NCBI GenBank assembly: GCA_009746045.1
Contig: RPFO01000080.1
Span: 9,990,113 to 10,051,612, forward strand
DNA from: Mesostigma viride
Lineage: Eukaryota > Streptophyta > Mesostigmatophyceae > Mesostigmatales > Mesostigmataceae
Reading direction: 5' to 3'
DNA: 61,500 nt
In this document: positions 54,601-61,500 of the stretch, one piece after another
Numbering within the stretch: the first letter of the stretch is position 1
How the letters are laid out: every line of letters begins with the position of its first letter
Made by a program: the position numbers and the translations under genes
The notes under the pieces: generated by a model
What the model was told of the DNA's origin: nothing
Databases searched by the model: none
The model's input: only the letters and a program-made list of their open reading frames with translations

Positions 54601-57600
54601 TTCAAACCGAACATGTATTGGTTCCTTACTCCATGACTTTGAGTTCAAGTGCCAACGTGTAGTCGGTAAAAAACACCTGGTGTTTCGACCAGTAATAAAC
54701 CTTGGGGACTAACACGGAAGGTATCGCCGAATAACAACCCTTGGTCAGTTTCACACCGAACATTTATTGGTTCCTTACTCGAGGGGCGTGGGTTACAACT
54801 GAATGACTAACCAACCAACAGAACGCGAGCAAATATTCCAATCCGGCGACGAACTGCCGGTAGTACGGTTTAGTTGTGTGACCCCACCATCCTGCCCACG
54901 GCTGAACTCGTTTTGGCGTCAGTCGCACATCTCCGTTGCGCAATGGGAAGGGCAAAAGTCTCCGGAATCTCTCGATTGGCCGGGGACTAGCGTACGATTT
55001 TCACAGATTTTCACTCAATTTGGTCGCCCGGACTGGAATATTTGCTCGCGTTCAGTGGGCCCTAAATGTGCACACGTTCCATAGACGGTTGTAGTAGAGT
55101 AGGTGACGTGTCCGGCCGGAGACCGGCCACAAACGCCGGAGAGGCACAATATTGGTTACTACCGGGGGCCCGGGGGCGAAGCCCCCGTTCTTGCCAGCAT
55201 CACCATCCACATCTTGACCACCTGCAATGGCCCCAATGACTGACACGCCATACCTCACTGCTGATGAGATATTGTCATCAAGAAACCTATCCACCAGCAC
55301 CTCCATGAACACTAGGACCAGCAGTAGCAGCCCTGCCGCGACTGTCTATTATGATGAATGGCTAGTTGTAACTGCCACCAGCAGCACAATCACTCACACC
55401 TTGACCAGAAGTGACATCCCGATGAGTTTGTCAATCTTAGCTCACTAACTCTGAATTAATCAACAAGCAACCCTCACACCAGCACTGACATTTTGACCAG
55501 CAGCGACAAACCTGTGGGTGTATTGATCACACCTCACAGCTCACTAGCACTGCATTAACCCACTAGCACACCCTCAACACCACCACTGACATCTTTACGA
55601 CCAGGGAAAGCTCCACGGCTCACTGGTCACTGCTCATGAATACAGTCATTCATCGCCACTGTTCACAATTGTTGATCAACAAACTTGTTCTATACGCAGC
55701 CCCTGACTCACATCTTGACAAGAAGCGACAGACCCGTCAGCGCCACGTGCGCGGACAGGTACAGGCAGAGGCACCAGGCGACGTTTGCAAGCAGCGGCAC
55801 GGGCGTCCAGACAAACAGGCGGTAGAAGAGCACCAGGCCGCCCACCAGCGCGCCGCTGGTTACTGGGCGACGCCACAGGAGCAGGTCAGCCACTGCGGGT
55901 GCACACCGGGTTAAGGGGGGGGGGGGGGCTACAAGTCAGCCTATTCATTCTGGGCAGCCAGGAGCGGGCGCTAGCTACATAGGCTACATAGGCTACATAG
56001 GCTACATAGGCTACATAGGCTACATAGGCTACATAGGCTACATTGGCTACATTGGCTACATTGGCTACATTGGCTACATTGGCTACATTGGCTACATAGT
56101 ACATAGGCTACATAGGCTATCTGGTAGGCACTGGATACTTGCCCATGGTTGACAAGACACACTGTGATCTGGGGGTCAGTTTTATGTCAACAAAAGAGGT
56201 TTCCAGGCAGCCATCTGGTAGGCTCAGGGATGCCTTTGAATCAGCAGACCCCTGTAGGCGCGCGATTCTGCCACATGTCGTGTCTTTGAATCCTAGTATC
56301 CTACCACCATTTCACAGGAGGCTCCCATATCATTTGAGGTAGCCAGCGCAGGCAAGAAACTTATTGCTACACGGGTTGCCTCCCTAAGAACAACAAACAA
56401 AGAGCAGGCAAAGAATGACACTGGGTGAAAACTGTGCAGGCCCTGGGAGACTTTGGGAATCACGACAGCACCCGTAGCCACACAAACAGAGCTCCACACA
56501 AACAAAGGCCCCTAGGTTACATGCTACGCAAACACACTGGAGACTTAAAGTAAAGGAGCACAGCAGCACTCGTAGCCACTCCAAACAAACAAGGGAGGTC
56601 CCTAAGTACCATGCTCAGTAAGCAAACACGTTGGAGACTTCAACACCATAACAACTACTGTCGTCACTCCAACCAGACGAAAGGACGACCCCATGTAAAA
56701 CGTCCGCAGAGACGCTGGAGACTTCATGCGGGGATCGAGGCCCCTTTATCAACATGCCGGTGACGTACGCTGGGGGGATCCGATCATGCGGGGCACCGGC
56801 GAGGACGAGGCGGCTCCTCCCCGGGACTTTTGGGATGCCGAGATGGTGATGGTCATCTGCATAAGTAAGGGTGATGGCAGTGATGGCAGACACAGTGCGA
56901 TATAGGTCAATTTCAGTTACGCTTTTAGCACTTTCTTCTCAAGTGCGTGTCATGGTTACAGTCAACTGCACGCCACGCGGAAGCACAACGTCGGGCAGCA
57001 GCGGTGAGATTAAAATTAAATTATAACATAACTCCGCTGGGAGATCATGCAGTGGTGAGATCCGCGGGTATAGCTTAATTGAAACCATTTCAGAAAACTG
57101 GCTGAGATGACAGTTATTAGCTTGTTAAATAGCTCGGTTATTAACAACTAGCCTATTTACTGGCTTGTCTCAACCCTCGCTACTCATGACTGGGATGGGC
57201 ATCGGAGCCAGGGAGCCGAGCCATGGGAGAAACAATACAGAGAGGGAGGTTTGTGTAGGGCGAGGTGACAGCTGGCTCGTAGCCATGACTCATGACCATG
57301 ACGGTTTGTGCAAGCATCTTTGCAAGGAGATGGAGAGATGACAGTGAAAGCTTGGTTCGGTGGTAGGATTTGAGAACACAATAATAAGAGGGCATTGATA
57401 ATTAAAAATTTCTCTAAATAGATATATATAATACAATAGATTAGTGCATAGTACAATGAGTATCAATGTCAGGTGAGCACGGGAAAGCGCGGCCGGTGTT
57501 GGCAGTAGCGAAAGTCAGGAAATGGGCTGCAAACATTTGCATGAGCCGATGATGACAATGATGATTAGCAAAATTGTGCTTTAATGCAGAAGTTTTTTTA

Positions 57601-60600
57601 CTAATATATAAAAGTGATTAGCTTCTTGCGCCCACAGCAATGCTTACACATAAGTGGGGGGCCCTGAACGGTCGTCGGCGCAAGCAATCGGAACACAGTG
57701 GACAATACCCACATCGACATGAATCGTAGAGAGGCCAGTCACGGAAAAAATTTATACTTCCATCGTTTTCTCAAGATGGAAAGTTGATACTTTGTCTTCT
57801 CAAGATGGCACCAGAACTACCACAAAAAAATGTGATTAGGTTTCCCCTGCCAGATACCTATGTAGTGGCTGCTGGCGGTGGGTCTACTTGGTAGTCCGTA
57901 CAAGGCATACCCCTAATGGCTATACAGATGCCATACCCCCCCAGCTACCTAAGCGGTAAGCCTCCATAGCCTGCAGCTATGCAAGTCTGATCATGGGTCC
58001 CAGCTATGCGCAGCCCACAGCCATGGCTCCGCGTGCCACATGTCCACGATCCCTTGACACAGACCGCGCCCCCCACCTTTGTTAATCACTACTATGGCTC
58101 TCGTCGCCCCCATGCCACATTGGGGGTCCCTTCGAGCGCGCGACTCTACCTACAGTATCCCCCGTCTCCCGTCTTTACTACACGAGCTTCTGTCTTTACT
58201 GTATATTGCATCACGCACCGTCTCTACTTCACTATATCTATCTGGCATCACGCGCCTTAAGGTGCGCGCTCGCTGCCACCGTGCGGCGCATGCCCTCCTC
58301 CAGCGGCGTCACCGGCCGGTAACCGAGCAGGCGCGCGGCGCGGGCGGACGAGAACACGCGCGAGGTGGTGGCGAGGCGGACGCGCGAGGGGGTGAAGTCC
58401 GACTTGGGGAGTTTGACCTGGTGGTGGTGGGGTGGTGGGGTGGGTGGTGGTGGTGGTGGTGGTGGTGGTGGTGGTGGGGTGGGTGGTGGTGGTGGTGGTG
58501 GTGGTGGTGGTGGTGGTGGTGGTGGTGGTGGTGGTGGTGGTGGTGGTGGTGGTGGTGGTGGTGGTGGTGGTGGTGGTGGTGGTGGTGGTGGTGGTGGTGG
58601 TGGTGGTGGTGGTGGTGGGGGTGGGTGGAAGGCATGTGTATTTTGGGGGGGGTTATTTATACGCAGACATATAGACTACAGATAGGTGATGGATGCATAA
58701 AGACCAAGGTACACCGGACTTGAGTTGGGGAGCTTCACCTAGTGGTGGCGCACAGGGTGGGTGGGTGGGTGGGGGGGGGGAGTGTGTATGTGTGTGTGTG
58801 GATTGATTTAAACATACATATATTATATTATATTATATTATACTATAAAGGTTGAGCAACGGCCAAAGACCAAGGTACACCGTACAACCCACTTGACTTG
58901 GGGAGCTTTATCTGGTGGCAGGGGGGTGGGGGTGGGGGGGAGAGTGATAGAAGATAGCTCGCTCATGTATCAAAGATAATTTTGCATTGCTATATGGGAA
59001 AGCAGAAAAAATGGGGATCAGCGCGCTGGTGCCTGACAGCCATTCACCTAGACAAAGGGAATGGACTCCAAGAATGCCTTGGGTGTGCCTTAGCCTCTGC
59101 TCTCCCCTCGGTGAACGCCAATCTAAAGCCCTCTGTTCTAGGACAACCATGCTTGCAGTGTTTATGCTAAGGAGTGGGGGGTTCTGCCATGCTTGCCTCA
59201 CGCACGTAAACTTGAAGCATTTTGCAAGCAGCCGTGCTAACCCCTCACCCGGCACTTGTGCAGCGGCCTAGCCTACATTCCTTGTTAATTGTTTAATTAA
59301 TTATATAAGTAACTAGCCAACGCTCCTCCGAACTCGCTATGTCTCCATAACCCATCAAGCCGCTTACCTGATCAAGTCTAAGCAAACAGCCGCTGACTAC
59401 TAGCCACCATAGTTAACCCTGTCCTGGTTCAGCGAATCAGCCCACGTTAATCCTTACCCCATACTTCCATTACCCCATTATCTCTGCAGCGGCCTTGTAG
59501 AACCTAGCCAAGGAGCCCCTGCCTACCAGCCATCGCAGCTCACCCCGTATTTCTGCAGCGGCTTGATGGCGGCGGATACGGCGGCTACCAGCATGGACAA
59601 CACGAGGATGAGGGCGAAGGGCAGGTGGATGCGCGGCCTGAAGGGGGGCAGAGGGGGCAAGGGGAAAACAAGATAGTTGCATGGAAAGTGTGAGGAGGAG
59701 GGCGAAGGGTAGGTAGATGCGGGGCATGATGGTGGTGGTGGTGGGGGAGAGAGAGAGCAAGGCAAGGGAAGGGAAGGGAAGGGAGCTGCCACAAACAACA
59801 TGGTGAGTTCAAAAGGAGAGGAAGGACAGGTAGATGCGCGGCCGGAAAGGGGGGGGGGGGGGGCAGGGAAGGTCAGGTAGTCGCAAGAGGAGGGCTGGCA
59901 GCAGCACGAAACATGATGGAGAGCTGAAATCGGGAGGGAAGGGACGGGGTGAGGAGCACAGGCACGAGAGCGATGAAGCGCAGGCGGGGATGGCGAGGGA
60001 GGCAAAACAGGGTGAAGGGAAACATACCGGATGATTGGAGCTTGCGAACGGATAGGTCCCCAAACCAAACCAAACATCATTTTACTTTGATTTATAGAAA
60101 AACTTTGAGCGGTAGAACTCCAACATTAGGTATGATGAGAGACAGGGGGAGAGTCTGGGGGGGGAGCGGGGGGGGGAAAGGAAGGGAAGAGGGGAGGAAA
60201 GGGGAAGCATGTGGGCGACGACTAGAACAACAACTGCCTACATATTCAAATAAGATGTTGTTGCCTTTGTTTCGCTTCAATCATGCCCGTGATGCCTTGG
60301 ACATGCGCGTGGGCTGCCTACTGAATAGTACCAGGCCTCCTACCCAAAAAGCAGACATGATGGCTTTTGGCTTCTTTGCCCCCCCAGATGCCCCCCAGCT
60401 CACCCCCCAAGCTGCCTGCCAGGCCCCCCCTCGTCTGCTCACCCATCCACACACCCCAGCCGACACGAATGGCCACAGGCACGCACACACTCTCCTGGCA
60501 AAAAAGGTGGGAGTAAAGATCCTGGCTGTAACTTTCATGTCACAAGCGTTACCTCTCATATCCAAGTCCGTAGAGGAAATCGCCGATGACGGCCCAGAAA

Positions 60601-61427
60601 CGGCGGGGCTCGCCGTTGGTGATGAAGAACGCCTGCATTGCCAATGGAACAAGCCGCACAAATACGTAGAAAATGGTACTCCTACAAGCCCCAACGTCAG
60701 AATAAACGATGCCATGAATCACAGCTGTTGGTGATGAAGAACGCCTACGGGGCCAACAGCAGCCGCCAGGATCTTAGGAGGCGGCATTCCCATAAGTCAG
60801 CCAGACTTCCACACTAGCATTCAACAGGTCAAGAGGGAACAAGTTGACAGAGCAGGTAGAAAATTACGTAAGATACAGATGGTAATACCGGTTTAGTTTC
60901 AAACGTGGCCACTACACAAATCCAGCTGTATGAGAGTATCATTTCATGTCGATTAACATCCCTGATCGCAAATAAAGAACAACCCATTCTTACGGATACT
61001 GTAACTAATGAGTTGAATCTCCCCCCCCTCCCCCCCCCCCCTCTCCTGGTAGGCAGCCAATGCTACTTGCATTAACGTGCGTTACCTCCCCTCTTCACAG
61101 CCTTTTCCCCTTTCTCTAAACTTCCCCGCTCTCTTCCCTTCCCCCCTTCCCTCCCTTTCTCCCTTCCCCGCTCCTGTCACTTCCCTCTTTTCTTCCCTTC
61201 CTGCATCTCTCCCTTTCTTCCCTTCTTCCCTTTCTTCCCTTCCCCTCCTTTTCTTCCCTCCCCACGATTCTTCACTACCCCCCACATCTCACCTTCCCGC
61301 CCGGCCAGTCGTCCGCTGACTGCCCCTCACCCAAGGGCACGAGCCGCTCTTGCGCGCACAGGTGGGCGTGGACGACGTTTTCCACATAGGTGAAGTCCAT
61401 CATGTTGGTGCCCGCGCCCACGACAAA
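33612..61427 (-). CDS. sterol 3beta-HSD/C4-decarboxylase fused to a reticulon domain (5' part outside window)
   Basis: Minus-strand exons: 61427-61293, 60632-60553, 59637-59544, 58417-58252, 55892-55712, 35595-35430, 34542-34473, 33742-33612. Every phase matches; 1023 nt = 340 residues plus TAG. The dehydrogenase part shows DFTYVENVVHAHLCAQERL, AFFITNGEPRRFWAVIGDFL, IHLPFALILVLSMLVAAVSA (membrane segment) and FTPSRVRLATTSRVFSSARA with LLGYRPVTPLEEGMRRTV, the C-terminal signature of plant sterol-4alpha-carboxylate 3-dehydrogenases. The reticulon part follows: ADLLLWRRPVTSGALVGG with a hydrophobic hairpin, VNWANQKVSEDKVKQVVARV, IAVLLAVVARVGSLVTLPTL and FTLPKLYDMHHTAVDDLVAK, ending TILGAKRS. Such fusions are known in plants, and ER-membrane sterol demethylation is the expected role. 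The NAD-binding and YxxxK parts lie beyond the window. The intron between 55712 and 35595 is 20.1 kb and holds the giant minisatellite. The stop follows shortly after the reticulon domain, as usual. Confidence 0.92.
35005..35390 (-). repeat. echoes of the 3' edge of reticulon exon 35595-35430
   Basis: The real plus-strand edge is tatccacccaccttggccgt ctcgctcgg (35419-35447), with gagcatctgcgcggcggtgg farther in. Downstream on the minus strand, copies occur as catccacctcagccatctca ctctgactgagcatctgcgc agccgc (about 35331-35376) and attcacccacgtaggccatc tcactcc (about 35009-35036). Confidence 0.82.
36100..53259. repeat. giant 28-bp minisatellite, about 613 copies
   Basis: Unit (plus strand): caggagaggtgttccttgcc ccacaaaa. 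Main variants are c or g before aggagagg, tt or tc in the ttgcc/tcgcc position, and g or c in gttgct/gttcct. Rare markers are agagatg (36101-36115 and about 39837) and acaacacagg (about 41955, 49703 and 53230). About seven units have lost 1-2 bases (near 37131, 42467, 45428, 46592, 49306, 49400, 52449). All six frames are open throughout because the unit is 28 bases (1 mod 3) and stop-free. The centre (about 40.1-48.3 kb) is the most uniform; the flanks carry more tcgcc and gttgct units. It lies wholly within one intron of the 3beta-HSD/reticulon gene. Confidence 0.97.
53260..53728. other. unique flank of the giant array
   Basis: Intron sequence to the right of the array. Short open frames (for example 53417-53650) have no recognisable domain. 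Confidence 0.4.
53729..54203. repeat. tandem repeat of about 185-210 bp
   Basis: gttaggggtgggccatggtc with ctaaaatatgcaaa recurs at about 53729, 53938 and 54124 (the last beginning cttagggg). Each is followed by ccttggattgggctgaaa and tgggaggagcctacc. Between them lies gcgcgctagc with acgtgcccacc. Confidence 0.88.
54559..54785. repeat. degenerate tandem copies around accgggtgtatcgaccagta
   Basis: Two long copies (54559-54630 and 54713-54781) share caacccgtggtcagtttc / caacccttggtcagtttc and attggttccttactc. A shorter one lies at 54668-54710. Intronic. Confidence 0.75.
54790..55199. other. unassigned intron sequence with a GC-rich hairpin
   Basis: A 93-codon frame (54803-55084) has no recognisable domain. 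At about 55165-55187 the sequence gggggcgaagccccc forms a 6-bp GC stem with a gaa loop. Confidence 0.45.
55200..55625 (-). repeat. echoes of the 3' edge of reticulon exon 55892-55712
   Basis: The real plus-strand edge is tgactcacatcttgacaaga agcgacagacccgtcag (55704-55740). Farther from the exon come ctgacattttgaccagcagc gacaaacctgtggg (about 55485-55518), ctcacaccttgaccagaagt gacatccc (about 55394-55421), ccatccacatcttgaccacc tgcaa (about 55205-55229), and ctgacatctttacgaccagg (about 55586). Confidence 0.82.
55975..56118. repeat. 9-bp repeat ggctacata/ggctacatt
   Basis: About 15 copies, with an internal block in which the last base is t. It yields artefactual YVAYVAYVA or LCSLCSLCS frames. 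Confidence 0.95.
56444..56730. repeat. 93-bp tandem repeat, about three copies
   Basis: The start ggagactt recurs at about 56446, 56539, 56633 and 56717. Units contain gcactcgtagccactccaaa or gcacccgtagccacacaaac and catgctcagtaagcaaacac or catgctacgcaaacacac. Confidence 0.8.
56731..58206. other. intron sequence without recognised features
   Basis: Part of the intron between exons 58417-58252 and 55892-55712. No gene, domain or element recognised. Open frames are short. Confidence 0.4.
58207..58222 (-). repeat. echo of the donor of exon 58417-58252
   Basis: The plus-strand edge ggcatcacgcgccttaa (58244-58260) recurs at about 58206 as tgcatcacgcaccgtc. Confidence 0.55.
58419..58628. repeat. 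(ggt)n microsatellite abutting a 3' splice site
   Basis: About 65 ggt/gggt units. On the minus strand this is (ACC)n running directly into the AG of the acceptor of exon 58417-58252, replacing the usual polypyrimidine tract. His-only, Val-only, Trp-only and Gly-only frames here are artefacts. Confidence 0.97.
58705..58925 (-). repeat. echoes of the acceptor and 5' edge of exon 58417-58252
   Basis: The real plus-strand string is gtccgacttggggagtttga cctggtggtgg (58397-58427). Copies upstream of the exon on the minus strand are ggacttgagttggggagctt cacctagtggtgg (about 58714-58746) and cacttgacttggggagcttt atctggtggcagg (about 58890-58922). Microsatellites follow the first one: ggtgggtg, tgtgtg and tatattat units at 58750-58842. 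Confidence 0.85.
58926..59375. other. intron sequence without recognised features
   Basis: Between the acceptor echoes and the next donor echoes. Short open frames only. Confidence 0.4.
59376..59515 (-). repeat. echoes of the donor edge of exon 59637-59544
   Basis: The real plus-strand edge caccccgtatttctgcagcg gcttgatgg (59541-59569) has a copy taccccattatctctgcagc ggccttgtag at about 59471-59500 and weaker ones near 59455 (taccccatacttcc) and 59349 (catcaagccgcttacc). Confidence 0.7.
59688..59850 (-). repeat. echoes of the acceptor and 5' edge of exon 59637-59544
   Basis: The real plus-strand edge gagggcgaagggcaggtgga tgcgcggcctg (59610-59640) recurs as gagggcgaagggtaggtaga tgcggggcatg (about 59698-59728) and ggaaggacaggtagatgcgc ggccgg (about 59820-59845). 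Confidence 0.85.
60724..60752 (-). repeat. echo of the acceptor and 5' edge of exon 60632-60553
   Basis: The 20-base string gttggtgatgaagaacgcct of the real exon start (60615-60634) recurs exactly at about 60728-60747, in the upstream intron. Confidence 0.85.
61018..61265. repeat. C/T-rich low-complexity tract
   Basis: Homopolymeric C runs (61020-61041) and ccctt/cttcc repeats to about 61260, in the intron between exons 61427-61293 and 60632-60553. Confidence 0.9.
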
Positions 61428-61500
61428 CTGGTGGGTGGGTGGGTAAGGGTAGAGTGACCACGGGTTTATAGTGACCACGGTGGGGTTATAGTGCGCATCA

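Noticed and set aside
54803-55084. 93-codon open frame as a gene
   Set aside because: No recognisable domain, inside an intron of a supported gene, and no sign of its own exon structure.
55886-56162. YVA/NVA and LCS repeat proteins
   Set aside because: Translations of the 9-bp ggctacata repeat in an intron.
58079-58723. Poly-His, poly-Gly, poly-Val and poly-Trp proteins
   Set aside because: Translations of the (ggt)n microsatellite next to a splice acceptor.

Overview
The window is nuclear DNA of an intron-rich eukaryote, most likely a chlorophyte green alga (possibly Chlamydomonadales). This is inferred from spliceosomal GT-AG introns in phase-consistent gene models, a degenerate plant-type telomere-like tract (TTTAGGG-related), and a 3beta-hydroxysteroid dehydrogenase fused to a reticulon domain, an architecture known from green plants. 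The species cannot be named from the sequence alone.

Layout. Three real genes account for nearly all recognisable coding sequence. (1) Minus strand, 3608 to 513 and leaving the window on the left: a PPIL1-type cyclophilin with four exons seen. (2) Plus strand, 4451-29618: an ABC1 (aarF/ADCK-like) atypical kinase of 616 codons in 13 exons, with a mitochondrial-type N-terminus. All splice phases fit and the spliced length is 1851 nt. (3) Minus strand, 61427 to 33612, with its 5' part beyond the right edge: the C-terminal part of a sterol 3beta-HSD/C4-decarboxylase fused to a reticulon domain, eight exons, 1023 nt in frame to the stop. Genes 1 and 2 diverge from an 842-bp spacer. Genes 2 and 3 converge on a 4-kb spacer holding LINE fragments.

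The introns are swollen by three kinds of material. First, mobile elements: an LTR-retroelement nest at 12.9-19.2 kb with a nested tandem dimer, a piggyBac-like MITE at 19.73-20.36 kb, and a 4.3-kb element with 680-bp terminal inverted repeats at 22.7-27.0 kb that encodes unrecognised proteins. Second, large minisatellites, above all a 17.16-kb array of a 28-bp unit (about 613 copies, 36100-53259) inside one intron of the 3beta-HSD/reticulon gene, open in all six reading frames. Third, and most unusual, degenerate tandem copies of the exon edges themselves, called echoes here. Next to many exons in all three genes the last or first 20-40 bases of the exon plus the splice site recur one to many times in the adjoining intron. 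In the cyclophilin the echo has grown into a clean 29-bp minisatellite. In the kinase it forms a 27-bp in-frame ladder of five possible splice donors at the catalytic DFG-equivalent motif.

The huge open frames across the minisatellites are repeat artefacts and are not annotated as genes.
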